Origin: Methylotenera sp. G11
Lineage (GTDB): Bacteria > Pseudomonadota > Gammaproteobacteria > Burkholderiales > Methylophilaceae
Assembly (NCBI RefSeq): GCF_000799735.1
Contig: NZ_JUHH01000001.1
Coordinates: 1,674,001 to 1,738,000 of the forward strand
Length of the DNA: 64,000 nt
Direction of reading: 5' to 3'
In this document: positions 18,531-26,858 of the stretch, piece by piece
Layout: each line of letters begins with the position of its first letter
How positions within the stretch are numbered: the first letter of the stretch is position 1
Made by a program: the position numbers and the translations under genes
Notes under the pieces: generated by a model
The model's input: only the letters and a program-made list of their open reading frames with translations
Database searches by the model: none
What the model was told of the DNA's origin: nothing

Positions 18531-19127
18531 TTAACCGGAATACCCCATGCTTTCTGCGGGCATCGTCACCGTTGAAGCAGGAATAGGAACTCTAAGATCG
18601 ATTCTGAATGGATTGCTCTCCGAAAATGGGAATGCTGTTAATTGCAACGTGGAAAAGATACTGACAACCGGCGCATAAGTGGCATTGGTAATCGACACCC
18701 TTACAAATGCGATACAGTCATAACTACCGCTAGGGTCCAGGCATGCCGTTATATTGTCGGAGCCAGTTGGCGGGAGCCTGCTGGATATTATCTCCACGCC
18801 ATCTGCTTTCAGATATTTGATATCTACATTACCGACTGCGATCTCGGCACCTGCCGGCATTGAGTTCTGCCCAAACAATGCCGCTATCTTTGCCGGACTG
18901 GTACTGGAGTTATCCACTTGCCTGACGACAGCCTCTCGAGCGGCATGCCGCGTGACTTCCTGCACGGTATTAAACACATAAAACATCCGTCCAAATTCCA
19001 TAATGCCAAACAGCAGGATAAACAGGATTGCCGCAACAATGGCAAACTCGACCGCTGCCGCACCCTGCTGCCTGTGCCCGAATACCCGTTGATCTGTTGT
19101 CATCATTGTCAGCATGATTTCACTCAT
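18531..19127 (-). CDS. TadE/TadF-like pseudopilin
   Basis: A 198-residue protein starting MSEIMLTMMTTDQ. It has a short positively charged leader, then GAAAVEFAIVAAILFILLFGIMEFGRMFY, the TadE-family N-terminal helix with the conserved Glu. The rest is a periplasmic domain with two cysteines (ACLDPSGSYDC) that may form a disulphide. The start at 19127 overlaps the stop of the upstream TadE-like gene (ATGA), which is why the long upstream extension of the frame is rejected. It is probably processed by the Tad prepilin peptidase TadV. Confidence 0.85.
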   Translation of the reverse strand: MSEIMLTMMTTDQRVFGHRQQGAAAVEFAIVAAILFILLFGIMEFGRMFYVFNTVQEVTRHAAREAVVRQVDNSSTSPAKIAALFGQNSMPAGAEIAVGNVDIKYLKADGVEIISSRLPPTGSDNITACLDPSGSYDCIAFVRVSITNATYAPVVSIFSTLQLTAFPFSESNPFRIDLRVPIPASTVTMPAESMGYSG

Positions 19128-19597
19128 TGCATATACCGCATTGTAGTTGCGGGAGAAAGCGTAGCATTCCAGGTCACGGCGCCGGTAGAAACAATGATCG
19201 GTATCCAGCCGCCAATGGTCACCGGATAATCGATGATGCTTACTGTCACGTAAGTGGGTGCCACGCAATCTGTCGGGTCACACACTACATCTACGTAGGA
19301 TGTTGAAAAAGCAGGCACTTTGGCTGCATTTACCGCATTAAGCACCATCGTTCTTGCGTTAGCTTTTATCGTGTCATTGACGCCTACCGCAGGGCTTACC
19401 CTGGTATTGGAAACATAGCGCGCAGCATCCCTTGTACTTTTAGCGAGCGCATCGTAGTACCAGAACGTCCTGCCGAATTCGATGATGCCAGCAACGATCA
19501 TCAGCAGGGGAATAATCACCAACGCAAACTCAACCGCGGCAGCCCCGCGCTGCTGCGGTATGGAGTGAGCATTGGTGTTTAATATCCGCATATCCAT
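19124..19597 (-). CDS. tadE: TadE-like pseudopilin
   Basis: A 157-residue protein with the leader QQRGAAAVEFALVIIPLLMIVAGIIEFGR, the same processing region and helix as its neighbour, followed by a periplasmic domain with one CDPTDC pair. It is a paralogue of the adjacent 198-residue gene. Minor pseudopilins of this class are required for Flp pilus assembly. Only 2 bases separate it from the TadG-like gene upstream. Confidence 0.85.
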   Translation of the reverse strand: MDMRILNTNAHSIPQQRGAAAVEFALVIIPLLMIVAGIIEFGRTFWYYDALAKSTRDAARYVSNTRVSPAVGVNDTIKANARTMVLNAVNAAKVPAFSTSYVDVVCDPTDCVAPTYVTVSIIDYPVTIGGWIPIIVSTGAVTWNATLSPATTMRYMQ

Positions 19598-19599
19598 AT

Positions 19600-21006
19600 C
19601 TATCTGTAAAGCTTGATGTCACTGGTTGGCAGCGGTGTAGGCAGCAATCCGCCAAACTCAACATATAAATCTTTATCAGAGTTGGGCAGACTGGCTTTCC
19701 GCTGCATTAAAAATCTCCCTACACCCAATACCGTCACAGGACGGCAGTTACCGCCTGCCGCTGAGCAATCAACAATCACCATATTGAGTACCCTGCGCCT
19801 AGGAATACCGGGTCGATGTGCAACCGCTGGCGCAGTAAAGAAATCTCCACTGGTTTGTGCATAAGGCGAAGTCTCCGGATAGCTGGTGGCAGTATTACCG
19901 TTATACAGCGTTGACCACTGCGCTACGGTTGCGCCGCTGGGTCGGTTACCAGCCCACAGCACGCCATAATCTGTCGCAGTTCTCAAACTGTATGGTTTTG
20001 CTTTACAAGGTTTGTTAGGTTTACACGCACCGTTAGTTGCACTATCAACAAAAGTGATGCTTTGCTGAACCGGGTCAGTCCCCATCCATTGATCTGCCAA
20101 ACCCGGTGCAGACCCAGGGACATACTCTTTGATATTGGCATCAGGAGGCGCAGTCGCCGGGTCACATTGCGCTGATGAAGGATACATATCGAACCTGGAG
20201 TCGAGTGCTTCAAAGAATGGACCTAAGGAGTTACCCGAGTTGGTGTTGACCGTCTGCCCCACGACTGGCGTGAACCCGATCTTGCCCGCACAGACATAAG
20301 GCCTGCCCGCGTTAGTATTGGTGACAGGACAGTTGCCTGGCGTTGCAGACTCCGGATCGATCCAATACATAGTACCGGGGCCTATGGGATTGGCTGCACT
20401 CACCTTATAAGATACGCCGCGCTCATACCCAAGTTCATTAGTCGTGCCAGGGTTTGCTAACTGGCAAATGGCGATAGGCGTGATATCTGCCGCATATTTG
20501 CCTGCCACAGCCACTGCCGAGGTTGCCATATTGCTTATGATGGAAGGCAGTACCTGAGCAAACCAGGTACCCAGGTTGTGGCGGCCGGTATTCACTTCAA
20601 GAAAGGTTTTATTGGCAGCCAGGGCATCCGTTGTGATGCTGGTAATCGGCACCATGCAGCCGGAAGTATGGCATGCCCCTACCCTGATATCTGCCGATGA
20701 AATCACCAGTGCCTGAGATTGAAGATTGAATTTATTTCTTCCCGCGGCCTCTACTGCCTTGCTGATCGCATTATTGATACCTGTCAGCCTGCCATTGAGC
20801 TCTTTGGCTCCGCTTAACGACGCGGCATCCGCAGCATTCTGCAGCTCGGTTTTTGTGACATACAGATGCCCCAGGTCAAGCACCAGTCCCAGCAAACCGA
20901 CAAGCGCAACAAGGCAAATAGCAACAATAATCGCTACCGCGCCATGCTGGCGTGATTTGATTCCTGCCCTTAAACCCTGTTGCTTAATCATCATAGGCTC
21001 CTTCAC
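19600..21006 (-). CDS. tadG: TadG-like pilus assembly protein
   Basis: A 468-residue protein with a Flp-assembly TadE/G-type N-terminus: RQHGAVAIIVAICLVALVGLLGLVLDLGHL (residues 19-48), then TKTELQNAADAASLSGAKEL, the hallmark TadG continuation. The large C-terminal region (about 400 residues) is periplasmic, rich in small residues and with several Cys. I see no convincing von Willebrand MIDAS motif, so it is a TadG-like form with a divergent C-terminal domain. Confidence 0.83.
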   Translation of the reverse strand: MKEPMMIKQQGLRAGIKSRQHGAVAIIVAICLVALVGLLGLVLDLGHLYVTKTELQNAADAASLSGAKELNGRLTGINNAISKAVEAAGRNKFNLQSQALVISSADIRVGACHTSGCMVPITSITTDALAANKTFLEVNTGRHNLGTWFAQVLPSIISNMATSAVAVAGKYAADITPIAICQLANPGTTNELGYERGVSYKVSAANPIGPGTMYWIDPESATPGNCPVTNTNAGRPYVCAGKIGFTPVVGQTVNTNSGNSLGPFFEALDSRFDMYPSSAQCDPATAPPDANIKEYVPGSAPGLADQWMGTDPVQQSITFVDSATNGACKPNKPCKAKPYSLRTATDYGVLWAGNRPSGATVAQWSTLYNGNTATSYPETSPYAQTSGDFFTAPAVAHRPGIPRRRVLNMVIVDCSAAGGNCRPVTVLGVGRFLMQRKASLPNSDKDLYVEFGGLLPTPLPTSDIKLYR

Positions 21007-21029
21007 TATCCACTCACACAGCCGGCATG

Positions 21030-21377
21030 CTACCTGTATGAACCACCACTGCTGCTGCCGCTACTGCCGCCGCCCATGCTGCTGGCGCCGCTGCTCACGC
21101 CGATATTAAATACATTGGGTGTGGTTGCGGGCTGAACGAAAGACCTGTGGTAACGGCTCATCGCCGCATCCGCAGCCTGGCCGTCTATACCGGCCACGGG
21201 GTCGGTATTCAGTGAGGCATCCGGGTTAATGATCTGCGCCGCTTTCGCTGCATTCACCGCGCTGCCGAAGTTATCGTCCAGTTTCGGCGTAGGCGTTGCG
21301 CAGCCCGCCGCAACGGTAGCCAGCAACACTGAGAGTATCAATTTAAGTGATACCGGTTTTATTGTTGATGTATCCAT
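21030..21377 (-). CDS. Small Tad-locus lipoprotein
   Basis: A 115-residue lipoprotein with the acceptor Cys26 in TVAAGC, followed by a short conserved stretch (DDNFGSAVNAAKAAQIINPDAS) and a Gly/Ser-rich C-terminal tail. It lies between the secretin and TadG genes with 10-23 base gaps, so it belongs to the operon. CpaD/RcpB-type lipoproteins fill this position in other Tad loci, but this one is much shorter, so I only call it a candidate outer-membrane accessory protein. Confidence 0.65.
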   Translation of the reverse strand: MDTSTIKPVSLKLILSVLLATVAAGCATPTPKLDDNFGSAVNAAKAAQIINPDASLNTDPVAGIDGQAADAAMSRYHRSFVQPATTPNVFNIGVSSGASSMGGGSSGSSSGGSYR

Positions 21378-21387
21378 GATGCTCTCC

Positions 21388-22845
21388 TTATTTCATCTCA
21401 AAGCCGTCGTTAGGGCTTTGTTGTGCCGGTTTTTCGGTTGTTGTCGCCGCAGGTGCGTTTTCAGCAGGAGGCGATACGCTTTCCAGCTTGCCGTTCAGGA
21501 AAAACTCGGTTCTGCTAGGCGGGCTGAAACTATCCGTAGGCAAGGCATAATCCGGCGGCAGCGGTTTAACCAGGCGTGGCGTCACCACGAACAGCAACTC
21601 GGTTTTTTCGGTCTGGAACGAACTGCTTCTGAACAAGGCGCCTAATATCGGGATTTCCCCAAGAATCGGGAAGCGTTTGATGTTCTCGGTGACATTGTTT
21701 TTGATCAGGCCTGCAATTGCAAAACTTTGCCCGTCATTCAACTGCACCGTAGTGGAAACACGCCTGGTGATCAGCGTAGGGTAATTGGAAATCGTAGTGT
21801 TCGCTGTATCGGCTGCCTTAGCCAGCTCGGTCACTTCAGGTGCGACACGCAGGTTGATCAGGCCTTTTTCCAGAACCGTAGGCGTAAACCTCAGGCCTAC
21901 ACCAAAATCCTTTTCTTCCAGGGTGATTGCGTTATTGGTGCCGCCCTGCGGAACCGGGATATAAAATTTACCCCCCGCCAGAAAGCTGCCTTCCTGACCG
22001 CTGATGGCAATGATATTGGGTTCAGCCAGTATCTTGAACACTGAGTCGGTTTTGTCGGCATCGATGGTGACGGTCGTCCCGCCGTTTCTGAACACCAGCT
22101 TGCCCGCCCCTGTAAGCGAAAAACCGCTCAGGATATCGTAAGCAACCCCGCCATTCGCGCGTCCGGCTCTGAAGTTAACACCTAGCTGGTCCAGCAGGTT
22201 TTTTGAGATCTCGGCCATTTTCACTTCCAGCATCACCTGCTGCGGTGCGCCCACCTGCATCATGTTGATCACCTTGTTATCCTTGCCCCCGTAGGCCTCG
22301 GCCAATGTCATCGCTTTATCGACTTTCACGGCATCGCTTGCCGTGCCGCTCAGCACCAGTGATTTTCCGGCGGTACCGACAAAGATGCCTTTTTCATCCG
22401 GCAGCATCTGTTTCAGCTTGCCCTGCAATGCCATTGCATCCATCGCTACGGTACTGCCCATCACGCTGATATCCATGATGGTGACCTGGCCTGACTTATC
22501 CCAGATCATGAGTGAAGTGGTCCCTATGCTTTTGGCATGCAGCACGATCTCCCTGGGGCTGGTAACCTCCACCTGCACGATCTTGTCATCTTCGACCTTG
22601 ACCCGTTTCAGGTTGACTCCGGCCGGCATCCTGATCAGGTGCGATTGCCCCGGAGAAAACTCCATTCTGGGAGCAAGCTCAGTAGAGGTTGGGATGATCC
22701 TGCCTGCCGATTCTGCCGCGTATACCGGGCCGCCAATGAGTACGGCGAACCCCAGGACAGCGACCATGGCTTTGATGCTATGCCGCGCTAAATGGCACGA
22801 TAAATCGTGCGTCATAAGACTTTTTACATTGCTGTGCTCATTCAT
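21388..22845 (-). CDS. rcpA: Tad pilus secretin RcpA/CpaC
   Basis: A 485-residue outer-membrane secretin. An N-terminal signal peptide (about residues 24-44) precedes a pilus-assembly N-domain (SHLIRMPAGVNLKRVKVEDDKIVQVE), a BON-like region, then the secretin core with VMLEVKMAEISKNLLDQLGVNF and VPILGEIPILGALFRSSSF near the C-terminus. It forms the gated pore through which the Flp pilus exits. The C-terminal tail beyond the core is Pro/Ala-rich. It is 94 bases from cpaB upstream. Confidence 0.93.
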   Translation of the reverse strand: MNEHSNVKSLMTHDLSCHLARHSIKAMVAVLGFAVLIGGPVYAAESAGRIIPTSTELAPRMEFSPGQSHLIRMPAGVNLKRVKVEDDKIVQVEVTSPREIVLHAKSIGTTSLMIWDKSGQVTIMDISVMGSTVAMDAMALQGKLKQMLPDEKGIFVGTAGKSLVLSGTASDAVKVDKAMTLAEAYGGKDNKVINMMQVGAPQQVMLEVKMAEISKNLLDQLGVNFRAGRANGGVAYDILSGFSLTGAGKLVFRNGGTTVTIDADKTDSVFKILAEPNIIAISGQEGSFLAGGKFYIPVPQGGTNNAITLEEKDFGVGLRFTPTVLEKGLINLRVAPEVTELAKAADTANTTISNYPTLITRRVSTTVQLNDGQSFAIAGLIKNNVTENIKRFPILGEIPILGALFRSSSFQTEKTELLFVVTPRLVKPLPPDYALPTDSFSPPSRTEFFLNGKLESVSPPAENAPAATTTEKPAQQSPNDGFEMK

Positions 22846-22939
22846 TTTAAACTCTCCCTAGCAATATCCTAAATTCACTTAAAGAGTGATACTTCCCGAA
22901 TTGCCATCACATTAAATTTACATTTTCTGCTGCATACAC

Positions 22940-23815
22940 CTAAAACTTCTCAACCGATTTCACATTGCCCCTGATCACTTCAACCTGTTCATAGGTTTCA
23001 GGTTTCTTGGCAACCGCTTTACGGCGAACCACTTTCTTGACTTCCGGTTTGGCCGCTGTCGCTTCAGGTTTGGCATCGGCAGCGACAGGCAAGGCAGCTG
23101 GCTGTGTATCACCATTCAACAAATCTTTTTTGGTAGAGCCTCCGGTGGCGGCCAGGCTGCTGTCGATCTGGTTGCGCAGCACCAGAGACAGGCTGCCGAC
23201 ACTGCGCGCGAGGTCAAGTTTTTCGGCCTGTTCAGGCGTGACCTCCAGTGTCACGGCATTCACGACCTTGGGCTTGGTTTCGTCGCGGTTCTGCTCCTGC
23301 GCAACCGCCAGCACCAGAATATGCTCAAGCACGATCTTGGAGATGCTGTTATTGCCGTTTGCGGCCTTGGCAGTTTCATCTACGGTATTCACCACGATAT
23401 CTACATAGTTGCCTGGCAAGGCAAAACCGGCAACACCAACCACATCGTTCACGCGCACGGTCATCGCACGGTTACCTTCTTTAATCACGGCAGAAAGGCC
23501 GCCAGTCGCGCCCAGTGGCGCCAGCTTGGATTCCAGAACCGGCTCGCCGCGGGATAAACTGGTTTTCAGCACCCGCGTATCCAGCGCTTTAACATCAGTA
23601 AAAGCGCCCGCCGGCACGCTGCCCATTGGCCAGTCGGCCACTTTCAGCATCTGCGGCGCAAGCGGCGTTCCCAGATCGACATCGGTGGCGGCCACTACCA
23701 CCTTGCTGGACTGTACAGAAGCCTGTTTATTGACCCAGCGCGATGCAAGCACGACTGCACCCAACCCTATGATTATCGAAATAATCACCATCAGAAAAGC
23801 TCTCGGATTTTTCAT
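22940..23815 (-). CDS. cpaB: Tad pilus assembly protein CpaB/RcpC (SAF domain)
   Basis: A 291-residue protein with an N-terminal membrane helix (AFLMVIISIIIGLGAVVLAS) and a SAF domain near residues 40-110 with AATDVDLGTPLAPQML and LSRGEPVLESKLAP. This is the CpaB/RcpC family, a periplasmic Tad component anchored in the inner membrane. The C-terminal end has a Lys/Ala-rich, basic linker (KPEVKKVVRRKAVAKK). It is the start of the block that reads on through rcpA. Confidence 0.9.
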   Translation of the reverse strand: MKNPRAFLMVIISIIIGLGAVVLASRWVNKQASVQSSKVVVAATDVDLGTPLAPQMLKVADWPMGSVPAGAFTDVKALDTRVLKTSLSRGEPVLESKLAPLGATGGLSAVIKEGNRAMTVRVNDVVGVAGFALPGNYVDIVVNTVDETAKAANGNNSISKIVLEHILVLAVAQEQNRDETKPKVVNAVTLEVTPEQAEKLDLARSVGSLSLVLRNQIDSSLAATGGSTKKDLLNGDTQPAALPVAADAKPEATAAKPEVKKVVRRKAVAKKPETYEQVEVIRGNVKSVEKF

Positions 23816-23903
23816 TTGGAAACCCCTTTTTCTCTATTTTGTTTTTTCGTTTTCATTGCTTGCCGTTCTATTTCCCGATTAATCCTGCGTCATTAACGTC
23901 ATC

Positions 23904-25250
23904 TTAATCATGCGTAAAGTAGTTGTTCCAGGCCCAATCCAGCAGCTCCTTAGTCATCTCGGCCTGCCTGCCTTCGTAACGCGATATATCGCGCAGCTGC
24001 TCCATGATGTCGCGCGGAATGCAGGCCGACAGCGGCTTGCCGGATTTATAGTGGTGCTCATGCAGCAGGTAATTAAAGCCGTCTTCGCTATAAGGTATGC
24101 CCAGCTCCTGGCATACCTGCTGCGTGATGCGGCGATATTCCTCTTCGCTGAGCGCACCGACATAAATCTTGTAGCCAAGCCGGCGCAGGAATGCCTCATC
24201 CGCTAATTTGCTGGGGGCGATATTGGTAGAGAACACGACGATCACATCAAACGGGATCATGAATTTCTTACCCGTATGCAAAGCCAGGTAATCGACACGG
24301 CGGTCCAGCGGAACGATCCAGCGATTCATGATGTCGACTGCCGGTGCCAGCTGCCGGCCAAGGTCATCAATAATCAGCAAACCGTTGTTGGCCCTTACCT
24401 GCGGCGGCGCCTGATAGAACCTGGCACCCTCATCAAAATCAAGATCCAGCATGGAGAGCGTTAACTCACCGCCGGTTTTAATCACCGGCCGGTGGCATAG
24501 TATCCAGCGCGCATCCGATGCAAGCCGTCGATCAAGCACAAAACCGCTTTCGTCCGTAGACCCCTTAGGCAGCAAAGGGATATGCACCAGCGGGTCATAA
24601 ATCTGGATAATCTCGTTGTCCACAACAATCGCATGTGGAATCGCCACATCGCCGTTAAGCAAGCCTGCCAGATGTTCGGCAATATAGGTTTTTCCGCTGC
24701 CGGACGGGCCATATACAAAGATCGCGCGGCCTGAATTCATTGCAGCGCCCAACTGCCTCAATATCCCATCCTTGACGACCAGGCTGCCGAACACCTGCGC
24801 CAGGTGTTCTTTCGTGACTTCCATATCCGCAATCGACTGCTCTCGCACCTGCTTGATATAGGCATCCAGGCTAACGGGCGCCGGGCCTACATACTGGCTT
24901 TTACGCAGGTAATCTTCGCCGCGTTCACGGCCCAGCTCGGATAAGTTATAGGAAATGGCCGTTTCGGTCTCGCCGTTACGCATGACCTCGCACATGTATT
25001 CAGTACGTAAAAAAGACAGCACCGGTTCCAGCACTGCCATTGAAAGTTTGGTAGATTTAATGAGATCCTGCAGGCGCATCTGGCCACGCAGGAATAAGGT
25101 CTTTGTAACGAGTTCGACAAGAAATTGGAAACCAAGCCCCGTTTCCTCTATGCTATGGGGAGCCGCAGGCAACTGCACATGGCGCCGCTCTACGCCGGGC
25201 CTGGCGTTACGCTCTGAAAACAGGCTGTTTATTTTCGCTTCGCTCATCAT
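23904..25250 (-). CDS. AAA+ ATPase of unknown role within the Tad locus
   Basis: A 448-residue protein. A roughly 150-residue N-terminal part looks like a helical, winged-helix-like module (QMRLQDLIKSTKLSMAVLEPVL). The P-loop is YGPSGSGKTYIAEHLAG, Walker B is GLLIIDDLGRQ, the sensor-1 Asn is in VVFSTNIAP and an arginine-rich stretch DEAFLRRLGYK follows, all consistent with an AAA+ ATPase. It is not TadA, which is present separately, and not a standard Tad gene. It sits between the prepilin peptidase and cpaB on the same strand. The start is uncertain: the frame opens with GTG at 25292, and ATG codons at 25250 and 25247 have no strong ribosome binding site. Confidence 0.7.
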   Translation of the reverse strand: MMSEAKINSLFSERNARPGVERRHVQLPAAPHSIEETGLGFQFLVELVTKTLFLRGQMRLQDLIKSTKLSMAVLEPVLSFLRTEYMCEVMRNGETETAISYNLSELGRERGEDYLRKSQYVGPAPVSLDAYIKQVREQSIADMEVTKEHLAQVFGSLVVKDGILRQLGAAMNSGRAIFVYGPSGSGKTYIAEHLAGLLNGDVAIPHAIVVDNEIIQIYDPLVHIPLLPKGSTDESGFVLDRRLASDARWILCHRPVIKTGGELTLSMLDLDFDEGARFYQAPPQVRANNGLLIIDDLGRQLAPAVDIMNRWIVPLDRRVDYLALHTGKKFMIPFDVIVVFSTNIAPSKLADEAFLRRLGYKIYVGALSEEEYRRITQQVCQELGIPYSEDGFNYLLHEHHYKSGKPLSACIPRDIMEQLRDISRYEGRQAEMTKELLDWAWNNYFTHD

Positions 25251-25394
25251 GGTTTTTTCAATCTTGGTTGTTTTTTTATACCTTGATCTCACTGGATAGC
25301 AACCGGGTTACCGCTCACAATCCCGCTAATCGCCAGCCATCCTTTTTAAATGATGAATCATTGCCGCTCAAATTCGTTTTTAAGTCACGTTTAC

Positions 25395-25934
25395 TTACAT
25401 ACGCTGCCAAACCAGGTAACCCAAAGTACCTGTCGTAATCGCTACCGCATACGGTAACTGCCCTACCGATAACGGCATGTCGTTCATGAGCGGCGGCCGT
25501 CCTGTACTCATCCTCAACAGGCCGCCCAACAGCATTCCCCGGATATTCAGCAGCAGATTCAGGAACTGCCTGGACCATAATGCCGCAACCAGGGCCATCA
25601 CACCGCCAGCAATCAGGGTTGCGATCAAGGCGCCGATCAAATCCCCAGCCCCCAGAAATGCGCCCACCATACCCATCAGCTTCACATCGCCGGCACCCAT
25701 CGCACGCAGCAGGTAAATCGGCAGCAGCACGGCCAGCCCAAGTGCCAGCCCTTTCAGCGCGGCCAGCCAGCCTAGCCCGCCCGGCAATAATCCATTCAGC
25801 GCCAACCCCAGCACGACACCGGCCAGAACCAGCCTGTTCGGGATGCGATGACTGCGCATATCTTCCCGCGTGGCCAGCAACAGCAGCACGCTCAATATCA
25901 TTAACGCCAGCAATCCTGTTAATTCCGCGGTCAT
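25395..25934 (-). CDS. tadV: Tad prepilin peptidase TadV/CpaA
   Basis: A 179-residue integral membrane aspartic peptidase (A24 family) with about five or six helices. The two catalytic aspartates are visible: in TREDMRSHRIPN near residue 25 and in MGAGDVKLMG near residue 83. It lacks the large N-terminal methylase domain of PilD, as expected for TadV. It would process the Flp pilins and TadE/F/G pseudopilins in the same locus. The first Flp pilin gene lies 37 bases upstream. Confidence 0.92.
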   Translation of the reverse strand: MTAELTGLLALMILSVLLLLATREDMRSHRIPNRLVLAGVVLGLALNGLLPGGLGWLAALKGLALGLAVLLPIYLLRAMGAGDVKLMGMVGAFLGAGDLIGALIATLIAGGVMALVAALWSRQFLNLLLNIRGMLLGGLLRMSTGRPPLMNDMPLSVGQLPYAVAITTGTLGYLVWQRM

Positions 25935-25971
25935 TTCATACGCTCAAACAGTCTTTAAAACTTACCTACGC

Positions 25972-26169
25972 TTAGCTGCAAGTAATAATAGCTGTGGTGC
26001 CCAGCGCCTCAGCTACACTCTTGAATCTTCCGCATACGCGGTCACCCAACACATCTACTGAAGCAATGATCACCAGCGCAATCAGCGAAGCGAGCATCAC
26101 ATACTCAATGGAAGTCACGCCTTCTTCATCCCGCCACCAGCTTTTAACCATTTCACACAAGCGATTCAT
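25972..26169 (-). CDS. flp: Flp pilin, first copy
   Basis: A 65-residue Flp/Fap pilin. The leader ends in DEEG and the mature chain starts VTSIEYVMLASLIALVIIASV, with the Glu at +5 and Tyr at +6 that define Flp processing. It has a longer, basic leader (SWWRDEEG) and two Cys in the C-terminal part, which the second copy lacks. The start at 26169 has AAGGG 6 bases upstream and is preferred over the ATG at 26175. It lies upstream of the peptidase gene. Confidence 0.9.
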   Translation of the reverse strand: MNRLCEMVKSWWRDEEGVTSIEYVMLASLIALVIIASVDVLGDRVCGRFKSVAEALGTTAIITCS

Positions 26170-26337
26170 CGTCATCCCTTTTGTTTTTCCGGCAGCCAGG
26201 CCTCGCTACGATAGCGGGCGCAACAGAAGCAGCGATCAATTCATGCAGCGCTGCGCTGCTTATTCTTTGAATCTGTTTTTTTGATGGCGATACAGCCAAA
26301 ATTTCCATACCGCCATCAAAACAGTGCAATTAAGGCC

Positions 26338-26511
26338 TCAGGAAATTGCATTCGCAACCTTGTTGAAGGTTAAATTAACATCCTGGCCGACCAGTGAAAC
26401 TGCACCGATAATCACCACCGCGATCAAGGATGCAATCAATGCATATTCAATAGCGGTAACGCCTTCTTCATCACGGATAAAACGCTGGATACCTGCATAT
26501 AGTTTTTTCAT
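26338..26511 (-). CDS. flp: Flp pilin, second copy
   Basis: A 57-residue Flp pilin (58 if the ATG at 26514 is used). The leader is MKKLYAGIQRFIRDEEG, then VTAIEYALIASLIAVVIIGAV. Glu +5 and Tyr +6 are conserved, and the C-terminal part (LVGQDVNLTFNKVANAIS) is the usual Flp end. GAGGAG 6 bases upstream of 26511 is a strong ribosome binding site, the best in the Tad locus, as expected for the major pilin. It is the furthest upstream Tad gene and too short for many gene callers. Confidence 0.92.
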   Translation of the reverse strand: MKKLYAGIQRFIRDEEGVTAIEYALIASLIAVVIIGAVSLVGQDVNLTFNKVANAIS

Positions 26512-26514
26512 CAT

Positions 26515-26858
26515 TAATCTCCTCTTATTAAAAAAACACTAATTGCTACGAAACTGCATTACATTAAGCCATTATTTACCTGTGCTACTTGCCTTGGCGC
26601 CGTAATTGGCTTATGGCTATATCTCAACACAGCTACAATCTACCGCAGTCATGATTTAACTCATATACGTGCTAACCCCTATTATGAAAGCGGTATCCTT
26701 TCGAACCTGCAGAACGATGGAGAAAGCTGTGCATTCACGTCGCTTGAATGGATTAAAACCAGCCTATGAATACGTACAGGGAATGATTGCCACTGGGTAG
26801 TTAGCGGTGCAAGCGCGGCGCAGCATCGGGTGCTGCGCAGGCCATGGGTGATAAAAAC
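26515..26858. other. Intergenic region upstream of the Flp pilins
   Basis: About 340 bases between the second Flp gene and the end of the O-antigen-ligase-like gene. It must contain the promoter of the Tad locus on the minus strand, but I see no clear sigma-70 or sigma-54 elements. One strong stem-loop, GCGCAGCA (26818-26825) / TGCTGCGC (26831-26838) around TCGGG, lies just 3' of the ligase gene and may protect or terminate that transcript, though it has no T-run. A possible 38-codon plus-strand frame is not supported. Confidence 0.4.

Noticed and set aside
26684-26800. 38-codon plus-strand small frame
   Set aside because: No ribosome binding site and no similarity that I can recognise.
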